Notes: generated by a model not told the origin, from the sequence alone. Positions 17,746-26,706 are shown, counted from the stretch's first letter. The stretch: DNA of 64,000 nt from DATIRA01 sp964553405 (GCA_964553405.1 CAZKLS010000002.1:16269-80268); one strand, 5' to 3'. Translations and numbers: made by a program.

Positions 17746-17769
17746 ACTGTTATAGTCCACTACAACAGT
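17746..17769. promoter_or_regulatory. Near-perfect 24-base operator palindrome
   Basis: ACTGTT (17746-17751) and AACAGT (17764-17769) are perfect inverted arms, and the inner TAGT and ACTA also pair; only three symmetric positions of the 24-base site fail. It lies 8 bases after a consensus TTGACA (17733-17738) and 38 bases before the small-protein start, so a protein bound here would cover the -10 position. The YtrA-type regulator encoded 260 bases downstream is the likely binder. No good -10 is seen 16-18 bases after TTGACA. Confidence 0.6.
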
Positions 17770-17806
17770 AAACAGTCAGATCGAGCCAGATAGGGACGGG
17801 ACAGCG

Positions 17807-17962
17807 ATGCGCAATGCAAGCCGTCTGGTGGCGACCGCCGTCGCCGCAGTCGTATGGATACTCGCAGGCCTTTCGGTCGCCTCGGGACCGCTGGCGACGT
17901 CCGCCAGCATCGCGGCGAAACTCGGCGCGACGACGTCCTGTTATCTGCCTCTCGGCCGCTGA
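17807..17962 (+). CDS. Small 51-residue membrane or secreted protein
   Basis: ATG at 17807 opens a 51-codon frame: a short basic head (MRNASRLVATAVAAVVWILA), one hydrophobic segment of about 18 residues, then a small-residue-rich tail with a single cysteine (TTSCYLPLGR). It reads like a signal peptide or one-pass membrane peptide. A GGGACGGGA purine stretch lies upstream. It sits between a strong operator palindrome and the GntR gene, on the same strand, with 64 bases to the next start, so the two are probably one transcript. I do not recognise the family; it may be a peptide partner or leader of the regulator. Confidence 0.5.
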   Translation: MRNASRLVATAVAAVVWILAGLSVASGPLATSASIAAKLGATTSCYLPLGR

Positions 17963-18026
17963 GCCGGCCGTCCGACAAGGGTGTTCTGCTACATTACAGC
18001 AGCACAGCACCTGGGCCCCGGACTGA

Positions 18027-18380
18027 ATGGATTCGCACTGGAACGACACTCAACCGATCTATCGCCAGCTCCGGGACAAGGTCGTCGAGATGATCCTCGA
18101 GGGTCGCCTGTCCGACGGCGATGCACTGCCATCGGTGCGCAGCGTAGCAGCGGAATTCACGCTGAATCCGCTCACCGTGCTGAAGGGTTATCAGCAGCTG
18201 GTCGACGAAGGGCTGGTCCAGAAGCGGCGCGGGCGGGGCATGTTCGTCACCGAGGGTGCCCGCTCACAGCTGCTGCGCGGTGAAAGGCAACGCTTCCTGG
18301 AAACCGAGTGGCCGCGCGTGCGGGCGACCATCGAGCGGCTCGGGCTCGACCCCGAGGAACTGCTGCGGCAGGAAAAGTGA
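18027..18380 (+). CDS. GntR-family regulator, YtrA subfamily
   Basis: A 117-residue YtrA-type GntR repressor: a winged helix (PIYRQLRDKVVEMILEGRLS, ALPSVRSVAAEFTLNPLTVL, YQQLVDEGLVQKRRGRGMFV) followed only by a short helical dimerisation tail, without the large effector domain of other GntR groups. YtrA regulators normally sit with ABC transporter genes and repress their own operon; here no transporter follows, and the next gene is the RND permease on the other strand. The likely operator is the palindrome at 17746-17769. Confidence 0.9.
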   Translation: MDSHWNDTQPIYRQLRDKVVEMILEGRLSDGDALPSVRSVAAEFTLNPLTVLKGYQQLVDEGLVQKRRGRGMFVTEGARSQLLRGERQRFLETEWPRVRATIERLGLDPEELLRQEK

Positions 18381-18455
18381 CTCGCAACTAGTCACTGGCG
18401 GATAGAACGATCCTGAGGGCGCAACGCTGCCCGATCACCAACCATCCGCTACCCG

Positions 18456-21400
18456 CTATTCACTATTCACTTCCACCTCCACCCCGGGCGGCAGCAGCTT
18501 GTACATCACCGGCGTCACGAGCGGGCCGAGCAGCGTCGAGGAAATGAGCCCGCCGATGATCACGATCGCGAGCGGCGAATAGAGCCCCGACCCCTGGATC
18601 GCCAGCGGGATGAGTCCGCCGATCGCCGTGGCCGAGGTGAGCAGGATCGGCAGCACGCGGATTTCCGCGGCGCGGGTCACGGCCTCTTCGAGCGGCACCG
18701 ACTGCTCGCGCAGCTGGTTCGTGAAGTCCACCAGCAGTATCGAGTTCTTGATCTGGATGCCGATCAGCGCAACGAGGCCGATCGTCGCGGTGAACGAAAG
18801 CGTGTACCCGGTTGCGAGCAGCGCGAGCAGTCCGCCAGCGACGCCGAGCGGGATCACGCCGGCGACGATCAGCATCGAGCGGAAGCTGCCGAACTCCAGC
18901 ACCAGCACCGCGAGGATGCCGAACACCGCGACCAGCACCGCGGTCCCGATCCCGCCGAAGCTCTCCTGGCGCGCCTCCAGCTCGCCGCCGGCCCGCAGCG
19001 TGTATCCGGGGGGCAGCTCCAGCGCGTCGAGCCGCTCGAGCACGGCCTGCGTGAGCTTGCCGGTGTTGTAGCCGGTCACGGGATGCGCCGTGACGATGAC
19101 CTCCCGCTCGCGTTCGTGACGGCGGATCAGGCTCGGCGCCGAGGAGAATTCCGGATTCGCGATCTGCCGCAGCGGCACTGTCTGGCCGCTGGCCGAGGCG
19201 ACCTCGATCAGGTCGATCATCTCCAGGGTCGGGCGACCCTGCATCGGCAGCCGCAGCGTGATCGGGTACTCGTCCCCGTCCGCCTCGCGGAACATGCCGG
19301 CATTGAGGCCCGCCACCGCCGCGCGCACGGTGCGATCGGCCTCCACCGGCGCGACACCGAGCAGCGCCGCTTTCTGTGAGTCGATGCCGAGCTCGAGGTC
19401 CGTCCGCTGCCGCCGCACGGCGTTCTCGATGTCCCGAGTGCCCGGCGTCCGGGCGATGACGTCCTCCGCCTGATTGGCCAGCTCGCGCAGCGTCGCGAGA
19501 TCCGGGCCCTTGATGCCGATCTCGATCGGGGCGTTGATCGGCGGCCCGTTCTGGTAGGACTCGACGATGATGCGCGCCCCCGGGTAGCCGGCGAATACCT
19601 CGCGCAGGTCGTCGTAGAGCAGCGGACTCTCCCGGGGGTCGAACCGCTCGAGCTCGACGAAGACCTCTGCGACGTTTGCGTTGGTCTCCTCCTGGAAGAT
19701 GTTGTAGTAGACGCGCGGATTGCCCCTGCCGAGGTTCGCGAACCAGTGCTTGACCTCGGGACGACGGGCCAGCTCCTGCTCGACGTAGACGAGCGCCCGA
19801 TCGGTGTCGGCGAGGCTGGCGCCGTCCGGGGTCTCGATCGTGATCCTGAACTGCGGGATGTCGGCGGGCGGGAACACGCTGAAGCCGATCACCGGCACCA
19901 GCGCGATCGAGCCGGCGACGACGGCCAGCGCGAGCAGCAGCGTCTTGACCGGGTGCGCGATCGCCCGGCCGAGCGCCGGTGCGTAGTAGCGCTCGATGCC
20001 GCCCGTGAGGCCCCGCAGGAAGCGGTTGCCCTCGGCGTGCGCGCCGTCGGCCTTCAGCATCCGGCTCGCGAGGAACGGGATCACGGTCAGCGCGACGAAC
20101 AGCGACGCGGCGACCGTGTACAGCACGGCCGCGGGCAGCGAACGGATGAACAGCCCGGCGCCCTCGGGCAGGAACAGCAGCGGCAGGAACGCGAACAGCA
20201 GCGTGACCGTGCAGCCGAGCACGGCCTGCGCGATCTGGTCGGTCGCCAGGATCGCCGCGCGGAAGCGTGAATGCCCTTCGCGCAGGTGGCGCGCAATGTT
20301 CTCCACCACGACGATCGAGTCGTCGACCAGCAGGCCCAGCGACAGCACGAAGCCGGCGATCGACAGCTGGTTCAGCGAGAAGCCGGTGAAATAGAGCGCA
20401 GACAGGCCGATGGCCAGCGACAGCGGGATCGAGATCATCACGACGACCGCCGCCCGCAGGCCGAGCGGCAGCAGCGTCAGCAGCACCAGCGCGATCGCGA
20501 TCGCGAAATCGATCCCGAGGCGATTCAGCCGGTGACGGACGTTCTGCGACTGATCGAATCCGCGCTCGAGCGTCACGCCGGACGGCAGCTGCTGCTCGAA
20601 GGCGTCGAGCGTCGCGTAGATGCCGTTGCGGACCGCGAAGACGTTGACGCGGTCCTTGGCGCTCGCGGTCACGAATACGGCGCGACGGCCCTTGAAGCGC
20701 CCCGTGTAGCGTTCCTCCGCCGTGTCCCATGAAACGGCCGCGATGTCGCGCAGCTTGACGATGCGGCCCTCGCGGCTCGCGACGACGGTCTCGGAGATCT
20801 CCTCCAGCGTGTCGTAGCTGCCCGAGGTCTTCAGGTTGAACTTGCGCAGTCCGACGTCCACCGCGCCGCCGGGGATCGTCGCGTTCTCGCCGCGCACCGC
20901 CGCCTCGACCTGCCCGAGCGTCACGCGCGCGCGGCCCATGCGCTCGAGATCGACGGCCACGCGGACTTCGGGCTCGGGGAAGGCCCAGACCTCGCTCCGC
21001 CGGACTCCCGGCACGGTCTCGATCGAATCGCTGAGGTCCTCCGCGAGTTCCTTGAGCTGCCGGTAGTCCGCGTCCTCGCTGACGAGCGCGAGCTGCACGA
21101 TGTTGACGAGTCCGGAGCCGGCCTTGCGCACCTCGAGCGCGGCGAGGTCGGCGGGCAGTTCGGGTCGGATCCGGTTCACTTCGCGGACGACCTCGTCGTA
21201 CTTCTCGTCGGCGTCCTGGTCCCAGTGGAACTCGATCTGCAGCACGCCGACGCCGTCCATCGAGCGGCTGTCCATGCGCTTGATCTCGTCGAGCTCGTTG
21301 ATCGCGTCCTCGAGGGGGTCGATGACCAGGCGCTCGATGTCCGCCGGGTCCGCGCCCGGGTAGACGGCGACGACGGTCGGAACCGGTGCGTGGAACTCCG

Positions 21401-21512
21401 GATCCTCGGAGCGCGGGATGTTCAGGTACGCGTTCAGGCCCATCGCGATCAGCAGCCCGAACAGCACCAGCGTGAACTGCCAGCGCCGAACGCTGAATTC
21501 CCAGATCTTCAC
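18456..21512 (-). CDS. RND efflux transporter permease
   Basis: A 1018-residue inner-membrane proton-driven RND pump of the AcrB/AcrD/AcrF superfamily. The N-terminal helix is followed by a first periplasmic loop (VYPGADPADIERLVIDPLED), then helices with the proton-relay segment GLLVDDSIVVVENIARH, a second large periplasmic loop, and six more helices. The two-Asp VDD motif in the relay helix is present. Together with the adaptor and TolC genes immediately upstream it makes a complete tripartite pump spanning both membranes. Substrate is not predictable; the TetR regulator suggests small organic toxins. It starts 10 bases after the adaptor stop. Confidence 0.93.
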   Translation of the reverse strand: MKIWEFSVRRWQFTLVLFGLLIAMGLNAYLNIPRSEDPEFHAPVPTVVAVYPGADPADIERLVIDPLEDAINELDEIKRMDSRSMDGVGVLQIEFHWDQDADEKYDEVVREVNRIRPELPADLAALEVRKAGSGLVNIVQLALVSEDADYRQLKELAEDLSDSIETVPGVRRSEVWAFPEPEVRVAVDLERMGRARVTLGQVEAAVRGENATIPGGAVDVGLRKFNLKTSGSYDTLEEISETVVASREGRIVKLRDIAAVSWDTAEERYTGRFKGRRAVFVTASAKDRVNVFAVRNGIYATLDAFEQQLPSGVTLERGFDQSQNVRHRLNRLGIDFAIAIALVLLTLLPLGLRAAVVVMISIPLSLAIGLSALYFTGFSLNQLSIAGFVLSLGLLVDDSIVVVENIARHLREGHSRFRAAILATDQIAQAVLGCTVTLLFAFLPLLFLPEGAGLFIRSLPAAVLYTVAASLFVALTVIPFLASRMLKADGAHAEGNRFLRGLTGGIERYYAPALGRAIAHPVKTLLLALAVVAGSIALVPVIGFSVFPPADIPQFRITIETPDGASLADTDRALVYVEQELARRPEVKHWFANLGRGNPRVYYNIFQEETNANVAEVFVELERFDPRESPLLYDDLREVFAGYPGARIIVESYQNGPPINAPIEIGIKGPDLATLRELANQAEDVIARTPGTRDIENAVRRQRTDLELGIDSQKAALLGVAPVEADRTVRAAVAGLNAGMFREADGDEYPITLRLPMQGRPTLEMIDLIEVASASGQTVPLRQIANPEFSSAPSLIRRHEREREVIVTAHPVTGYNTGKLTQAVLERLDALELPPGYTLRAGGELEARQESFGGIGTAVLVAVFGILAVLVLEFGSFRSMLIVAGVIPLGVAGGLLALLATGYTLSFTATIGLVALIGIQIKNSILLVDFTNQLREQSVPLEEAVTRAAEIRVLPILLTSATAIGGLIPLAIQGSGLYSPLAIVIIGGLISSTLLGPLVTPVMYKLLPPGVEVEVNSE

Positions 21513-21522
21513 GCGGACGGCC

Positions 21523-22584
21523 TCAGCCGCGGTCGCCGACGACGCTGACCGCGCGGCCGTCGGTGAGCCAGGCCGCGCCGTCGGTGATCACCTGCTCGCC
21601 CGGCACCAGGCCGGCGTGCACGATCACCCGCTCCCCGACGATCGAGCCCACGTTCACGCTCTTGCTGCGCGCGACGCCCTGCTCGGGATCGAGGACGAAT
21701 ATGCGGGCGACGGATCCGTCGGCCTCGACCAGCGCCGTGACCGGTACCGCGATGACAGCTTCGTCGCCGTCGCGGCCGGCGAGTGACAGCTCCACCTTCG
21801 CGACCAGCCCGCGCACGAAGCGCGCGCGCCCCTGGTCCACGTCGATCTCGACCTCGAACGTGCCGGTCTGCGGATCCGCGCTCGAGGCGATGCGTGACAC
21901 CCGGCCGGCGAACCTGCGCCCCGGGAACGCGTCGAAGCTGACCTCCGCTGTATCGCCGACCACGACACGGACCGCGTCGCGGTCCGCCAGCGAGGCGCGC
22001 ACCACCCAGCCCTGCTCGGTCGCGCCGAGCACCAGCACGGGCTGGCCGCCCTGGACCAGCTCGCTTTCCTCGGCCAGGCGCTGCAGCACGACGCCGTCGG
22101 CCGGGGCCTCGATGCGGGCGAAGCGCGCGTTGAACTGCGCGGCGCGCAGGTTGGCGCTCGCGACCTTGTAGGCCGTCGTGAGGTCCTCGACCTGTTCCTC
22201 GGTCGCCACTTCGTCGGCGCGCAGTTTCTGCGCGCGTTCGAGGTCCCGCCGCGCCTTGTCCACCGCCTCGGTGGCCTGGGCGACGGCCGCGTCGACCTCG
22301 GCGCGCTTGATCACCGCGAGCAGGTCGCCGGCCTCGACCCGGTCTCCCGCCTCGACCAGGATGCGGTCGACGACGCCGCCGAGCTTGAAGCTGAGCCGCA
22401 CCTCGTCGCGAGGCGCCAGCACGCCGACGGCACGCACCTGGTTCCGCAGCGGAACCGGCCTGATTTCCTCGGCCCGAACCGGAGCGGGCGGCGCGACCGA
22501 TTCGGCGCCGGGCGCCGAGGTGCGATCGCAGCCCACGAGCGCGAGGCCAATCAGCATCAATGGCGCGAGACGCGGGACGTTCAC
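21523..22584 (-). CDS. RND efflux periplasmic adaptor (membrane fusion protein)
   Basis: A 353-residue adaptor lipoprotein that bridges the RND permease and the TolC-like channel. The signal ends in a lipobox (LIGLALVGC, Cys19). It has the expected lipoyl half-motifs (VDRILVEAGDRVEAGDLLAV and FARIEAPADGVVLQRLAEES) flanking a coiled-coil hairpin rich in Ala, Arg and Glu, then beta-barrel and membrane-proximal domains (PVTALVEADGSVARIFV, HAGLVPGEQVITDGAAWLTDG). Its ATG overlaps the TolC-family stop by 4 bases (22581-22584). Confidence 0.93.
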   Translation of the reverse strand: MNVPRLAPLMLIGLALVGCDRTSAPGAESVAPPAPVRAEEIRPVPLRNQVRAVGVLAPRDEVRLSFKLGGVVDRILVEAGDRVEAGDLLAVIKRAEVDAAVAQATEAVDKARRDLERAQKLRADEVATEEQVEDLTTAYKVASANLRAAQFNARFARIEAPADGVVLQRLAEESELVQGGQPVLVLGATEQGWVVRASLADRDAVRVVVGDTAEVSFDAFPGRRFAGRVSRIASSADPQTGTFEVEIDVDQGRARFVRGLVAKVELSLAGRDGDEAVIAVPVTALVEADGSVARIFVLDPEQGVARSKSVNVGSIVGERVIVHAGLVPGEQVITDGAAWLTDGRAVSVVGDRG

Positions 22585-24077
22585 TGCAGGAGCTCCTGTT
22601 CCGCGGCGCGCGTGCTGCCGACGGCGAATTCGAGTTCGGCGAGACGGGCCAGGAATTCGGCCCGCACCCGGGTCAGGTTGAGCTGCGCGTCGGTCAGCGC
22701 CCGGCGCGCGTCGATGAACTCCGCCTGGTTGATCTGCCCGAGGTCGCGCTTGCGGCTCGCGATCCGGAACGAGCCCTCGGCGGCCTCGCTGCGCTTGACG
22801 GCCGTGTCGAGCGACGCATCGGCGACCTGCAGGTTCTCGAGCGCCTGCTGCACTTCGAGCCTGACCTGCTGGGTCGCCAGCGCGCGCGTCGCGCGCAGCT
22901 CGTCGGTCAGCGCGCGCGCCTCGCGCAGCGCCGCGCGGTCCGCGCCGCCGCGGAACGTGTTCCAGCGCAGGATCACGGCGGCGAGCACGTATCGCTCGTC
23001 TTCGCCGAAGCCGTAGTCGTCGCCCTGGATGCCCGCTTCGGCGCCCAGCGCGAACGTCGGCTTGAACGCCGCGCGCGCGAGATCCTGCTGCGCCTCGCCG
23101 GCGGCCACGGCGGCGTCGAGACCGTGCAGTTCCGCGCGACGCTGCGTGGCGAGGTCCTGCAGCAGCGCGAGGTCCAGCGGCCGGCCGGCCAGGCGCTCGA
23201 TGAAGCGGTTGCGGAACCTGAGCACCGTCTGCTCGTCGATCGTCGCGTCGGGCAGCGCGTCCGCGAGCGGGCGATTGCGCAGCAGGTTCACGTAGCTCTG
23301 TGCGACCCGGACGCCGCTTTGAGCGGCGATGCGCTGCTGCTCGATTTCCAGCAGGTCGGCCTCGGCGCGGAAGACCAGGTCGCGGGTCACCTTGCCGTTG
23401 CGATACAGGCTCTCGTTCGACTGCAGGTTGGTCCGCGCGAGCTCGCTGGTCGCATCGAGCACGGCCACGGTCTGCTGTGCTGCGATCCAGCGATAGTAGG
23501 CCTGCTTCGTGTCCCGGGTGACGCGCGTACGCAGCGCGGCGAGGTCTGCCTCGACGCGCGCGAGCTGCTGGCGATTCGTCTCGACCGCCGGGCCGATCCG
23601 CGGCGCATAGAGGGGTTGCTCCAGCACGAACTTGGTCTCCTGCTCCTCGGGGCGCAGGAACTCGAACCGCTGGTTCTGCACCCGCGGAAACTGCGGCGGC
23701 CGGCCGCTCTCGACCAGCAGCGTGTCCAGCGTCTCGTACACCGGGTTCAGCAGGTCACCGAGCGGCAGCTCGATCGCGCGCCCGCCGTCCGCCACCGAGT
23801 AGCGCGCGACGAAGTCCAGCACCGGCAGGTAGCGCGCTCGGGCCTGGTCCAGCGCGGCCATGCGCTGCTGTACCGTGGCGTCGCCTGCCTGCAGCTCGAG
23901 GTTCGCCGCGAGCGCCTCGTCGAGCACTTCCTGCAGCGCCTCCTCGATGCGGCCGGCGGGGCCGGCGGCCTCGGTCGGTCGGGACGCCTGCGCGAGCGCA
24001 TGGTGCGGAAGAACGACCGCGGTCGCGACCAGGGCGATCACGGCGAAACGCAATGCCGTCGTTATCCGTGTCCGCAT
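22581..24077 (-). CDS. TolC family outer-membrane efflux protein
   Basis: A 498-residue TolC-family channel with a Sec signal peptide (residues 1-30, ending HALAQA). Two copies of the outer-membrane efflux repeat are visible: one around RYLPVLDFVARY and the helices to LRNRPLADALPD, the second around AAFKPTFALGAEAGIQGDDYGF to the end. Long Ala/Glu/Arg helices form the periplasmic tunnel. It is the first gene of the pump operon, 28 bases downstream of the TetR stop on the same strand, so the regulator and the three pump genes may form one transcript. Confidence 0.92.
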   Translation of the reverse strand: MRTRITTALRFAVIALVATAVVLPHHALAQASRPTEAAGPAGRIEEALQEVLDEALAANLELQAGDATVQQRMAALDQARARYLPVLDFVARYSVADGGRAIELPLGDLLNPVYETLDTLLVESGRPPQFPRVQNQRFEFLRPEEQETKFVLEQPLYAPRIGPAVETNRQQLARVEADLAALRTRVTRDTKQAYYRWIAAQQTVAVLDATSELARTNLQSNESLYRNGKVTRDLVFRAEADLLEIEQQRIAAQSGVRVAQSYVNLLRNRPLADALPDATIDEQTVLRFRNRFIERLAGRPLDLALLQDLATQRRAELHGLDAAVAAGEAQQDLARAAFKPTFALGAEAGIQGDDYGFGEDERYVLAAVILRWNTFRGGADRAALREARALTDELRATRALATQQVRLEVQQALENLQVADASLDTAVKRSEAAEGSFRIASRKRDLGQINQAEFIDARRALTDAQLNLTRVRAEFLARLAELEFAVGSTRAAEQELLQ

Positions 24078-24105
24078 CTGTTGCCTCGGATTGCAGCCGA
24101 CCGGC

Positions 24106-24747
24106 TCAGGGCCGCAGCGAGCGCAGCGCCATGTCGAAGGCGTGACCGATGAACTGCTCGACCGCGATGCCTTCGTGCTCGATCTGGCCGCTCTTGGTCG
24201 CCGCGATCTGGATCACCCCGTGGGTGAATGCCCAGAGCGACAGCGCGGTCACGTACGGGTCGCCGAGGTCGGCACGAATCGAGCCGTCCGCCATTCCCTG
24301 GTTCAGCGACTCGACGATCGTCTCGTGCACGCGGTGGCCCGCGTTCGCGCAGGCGACCTCGGTCGAGTCGGTGTTCGTGTCATCCGGGCCCACGTGGGCC
24401 TGGTACCGGGCGCAGGCGTCGAAGAAGTGGGGCAGCTCACGGGCGAATTCGACGTAGGCCCGGCCGATGGCCTCGACTGCGTCGAGGCCGGACCCCTTGC
24501 CGTGCCGGGCTGCGACGAAACGACCGCGGAGCGTGTCGAGCGCCCGCTCGACGAGCCCGAGGTGCAGGTCCGCCTTGTCGCGGAAATAGACGTACAGCAA
24601 TCCGCGGCTCAGGCGGGCGCGCCGTGCAACACGTTCCATCGTGACGGCGTCCCAGCCCAGTTCGGCGTAGAGCGCTTCGGCAGCGTCGAGGATCTCGACC
24701 CTGCGACGGTCGCGTTCCTCCTGGCGACGTTCGGCGATGTACGACAT
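24106..24747 (-). CDS. TetR/AcrR family regulator of the RND operon
   Basis: A 213-residue TetR-type repressor. The N-terminal helix-turn-helix is canonical (RRVEILDAAEALYAELGWDAV, RVARRARLSRGLLYVYFRDKADL). The remaining alpha-helical ligand domain contains three cysteine/aspartate-rich spots (FFDACARYQAHVGPDD, STEVACANAG) but no recognisable ligand signature. Located directly upstream of TolC-adaptor-permease on the same strand, so it most likely represses its own operon from the palindromic site at 24767-24799. Confidence 0.92.
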   Translation of the reverse strand: MSYIAERRQEERDRRRVEILDAAEALYAELGWDAVTMERVARRARLSRGLLYVYFRDKADLHLGLVERALDTLRGRFVAARHGKGSGLDAVEAIGRAYVEFARELPHFFDACARYQAHVGPDDTNTDSTEVACANAGHRVHETIVESLNQGMADGSIRADLGDPYVTALSLWAFTHGVIQIAATKSGQIEHEGIAVEQFIGHAFDMALRSLRP

Positions 24748-24766
24748 TCATCCGTCCCGGTTGGTG

Positions 24767-24799
24767 TTGACACAATGTCAGAAAATAGGCGTATGTCAA
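24767..24799. promoter_or_regulatory. TetR operator and promoter region of the RND operon
   Basis: TGACA-CAA-TGTCA (24768-24780) is a perfect inverted repeat, and a further TGTCAA half-site lies at 24794-24799, giving TTGACA...TGTCAA across 33 bases. On the minus strand the outer TTGACA reads as a consensus -35 box for the TetR gene, which starts 20 bases past the site. A repressor here would block its own promoter. Confidence 0.6.
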
Positions 24800-24864
24800 T
24801 TTTTTGTAAAGATGTTCAGCACATCCCGCATCACACGCCCCCCGGTCCCGGGCGTCAGGGCTAT

Positions 24865-24940
24865 ACAAATATTTGTTTTAAATAGTTTTTTGGCCGACAC
24901 GGTGTCGCGATAGAGCGATCCCATCGCCTCGATAGCGAGG
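24865..24940. promoter_or_regulatory. Structured upstream region of dps
   Basis: Three inverted repeats precede dps: a perfect AT-rich palindrome ACAAATATTTGT (24865-24876), CGACAC/GTGTCG around one base (24895-24907), and a CCTCG-ATAG-CGAGG hairpin (24927-24940). The first may be a regulator site or promoter element; the last two would lie in the leader RNA. CTAT and ATAG tetramers are present but not at OxyR spacing. Confidence 0.4.
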
Positions 24941-25008
24941 TTCTGTTGGGCCTGCCGGGACCGAACCAGACAATGAAACCCACCAATTCACGGCGAAGGA
25001 GGTGCGAG

Positions 25009-25491
25009 ATGCACACGACCCGTATAGACCTGCCCCGCAAGGCCAGAGACAAGGTCATCGGCCTGCTCAACGCGAACCTGGCCGATGCGATCGACCTGCA
25101 ACTGCAGGCGAAGCATGCCCACTGGAACGTCAAGGGCCCTCAATTCATCTCGCTGCACGAGCTCTTCGACGGTCTCGCGAGCTCGCTCGCCGGCCACGTC
25201 GACGAGATGGCCGAACGGGCGACGGCGCTCGGCGGCGTCGCCGGGGGCACGCTGCAGGTGGTCGCGGCGCGCAGCCGGCTGGAACCCTATCCGACCGAGA
25301 TCAGCGAGGGGCGCGCACATCTCGACGCGCTCGCGGAGGCCCTCGCGCGGCTCGCGAAGTCGGTTCGCAAGGCGATCGACGACGCCGCGAAGGCCGGCGA
25401 TGCCGACACCAGCGACCTGTTCACGGGTGTCTCGCGCGAGCTCGACAAGCAGCTCTGGCTGGTCGAGGCGCACCTGCAGGCCGACCGCTGA
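25009..25491 (+). CDS. dps: Dps-family DNA protection/ferritin-like protein
   Basis: A 160-residue Dps miniferritin that stores iron and protects DNA during oxidative stress or starvation. The inter-subunit ferroxidase ligands have the E. coli spacing: His38 (KHAHWNVKG), His50, Asp65 and Glu69 (HVDEMAERATALGG). The N-terminal tail before the fold is short but basic (LPRKARDK). The start at 25009 is set by a near-perfect ribosome site, AAGGAGGT at 24996-25003; in-frame ATGs upstream lack one. It is divergent from TetR and convergent with PurT. Confidence 0.93.
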   Translation: MHTTRIDLPRKARDKVIGLLNANLADAIDLQLQAKHAHWNVKGPQFISLHELFDGLASSLAGHVDEMAERATALGGVAGGTLQVVAARSRLEPYPTEISEGRAHLDALAEALARLAKSVRKAIDDAAKAGDADTSDLFTGVSRELDKQLWLVEAHLQADR

Positions 25492-25515
25492 ACGGCGGCC
25501 GGCGCGGGGCCGCGG

Positions 25516-26706
25516 TCAGCGCAGTTCTGCGTGCTCGACGACCACCGCGGCCGCGCGTCTTGCGGCGTCGCGTGCGCCGGCCAGGTCTGCGGCCCGGGCC
25601 AGCGCCACGCCCATCCGCCGCTTGCCACGCACCTCGGGTTTGCCGAACAGCCTCAGCTGCACGTCCGGTTCGGCCAGCGCGCGGTCGAGCGCATGAAAGC
25701 GGACGTCATTCGAGTCGCCCTGCAGCAGGATCGCGCAGGACGCGGCGGGCCCGAGCTGGCGTATCGCAGGCACCGGAAGCCCGAGGATCGCCCTCACGTG
25801 CAGCGCGAACTCGGACAGGTCCTGCGAGACCAGCGTGACCAGCCCGGTGTCGTGGGGTCGCGGTGACACCTCGCTGAACCAGACCTGCTCGCCACGAACG
25901 AAGAACTCGACGCCGAAGATCCCTGCGCCGCCGAGTTCCGCGGTCACCGCGGCAGCGATCCGTTGCGCCTCGTCGAGCGCCGCCGCGCTCATCGGCTGCG
26001 GTTGCCAGGACTCGCGGTAGTCGCCGTCCACCTGCAGGTGCCCGATCGGTGCGCAAAAGCTCGTGCCCTGGGGATGGCGCAACGTCAGCAGCGTGATCTC
26101 GTAGTCGAAGGCGACGAAGCCCTCGACGATCACGCGTCCTGCGCCGGCGCGTCCCGCGGACTGTGCCAGCCGCCAGGCGGCCTCGGCCTCGCCCGGACTG
26201 CGGATCACGCTCTGGCCCTTGCCCGATGAACTCATCACCGGCTTCACGACACAGGGCAGCCCGATCGCCTCCACGGCCTCGAGGAACTCCTGCGGGTCGC
26301 CGGCGAAGCGATACGGCGAAGTGGCGAGTCCGAGCGTCTCGGCCGCGAGCCTGCGTATGCCCTCGCGGTCCATGGTCAGCCGGGCGGCCCGGGCGGTCGG
26401 GATGACTCGTACGCCTTCGCGTTCGAGCTCGATCAGCGCTGGCGTCGCGATCGCCTCGATCTCGGGGACGACGAGCGAGGGCCGCTCACGCAGCACCAGC
26501 TCCCGAAGCGCGACGGGGTCGAGCATGTCGAGCACGACCGAGCGATGGGCGACCTGCATCGCCGGCGCATTCGCGTAGCGGTCCGCGGCGACGACTTCGA
26601 CGCCGAGTCGCTGCGCCTCGATGGCGACTTCCTTGCCCAGTTCACCGGATCCGAGCAGCAGCAGCCGGGTGGCGGAAGCAGACAGCGGCGTGCCGAGCGA
26701 AGTCAT
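25516..26706 (-). CDS. purT: Formate-dependent GAR formyltransferase PurT
   Basis: A 396-residue ATP-grasp enzyme that formylates glycinamide ribonucleotide with formate and ATP in purine synthesis. The opening TSLGTPLSASATRLLLLGSG and ELGKEVAIEAQRLGVEVVAADRY are near-identical in pattern to E. coli PurT. ATP-grasp residues are in VKPVMSSSGKGQSV and FGVEFFVRGEQVWFSEVSPRP. The C-terminus (FGKPEVRGKRRMGVALA) fits the family. I prefer the ATG at 26706, which aligns with E. coli; another lies three codons upstream at 26715. Monocistronic, convergent with dps. Confidence 0.95.
   Translation of the reverse strand: MTSLGTPLSASATRLLLLGSGELGKEVAIEAQRLGVEVVAADRYANAPAMQVAHRSVVLDMLDPVALRELVLRERPSLVVPEIEAIATPALIELEREGVRVIPTARAARLTMDREGIRRLAAETLGLATSPYRFAGDPQEFLEAVEAIGLPCVVKPVMSSSGKGQSVIRSPGEAEAAWRLAQSAGRAGAGRVIVEGFVAFDYEITLLTLRHPQGTSFCAPIGHLQVDGDYRESWQPQPMSAAALDEAQRIAAAVTAELGGAGIFGVEFFVRGEQVWFSEVSPRPHDTGLVTLVSQDLSEFALHVRAILGLPVPAIRQLGPAASCAILLQGDSNDVRFHALDRALAEPDVQLRLFGKPEVRGKRRMGVALARAADLAGARDAARRAAAVVVEHAELR

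Noticed and set aside
17733..17756. TTGACA with TATAGT as a standard promoter
   Set aside because: The spacing is 12 bases, too short for sigma-70; kept only as a possible -35 next to the operator.
17750..18049. Minus-strand 99-codon frame opposite the small protein and GntR start
   Set aside because: Cys/Arg-rich, no start signal and covers the operator; better explained as shadow of the plus-strand genes.
24861..24885. OxyR box in front of dps
   Set aside because: CTAT and ATAG tetramers are present but not at 7-base spacing.
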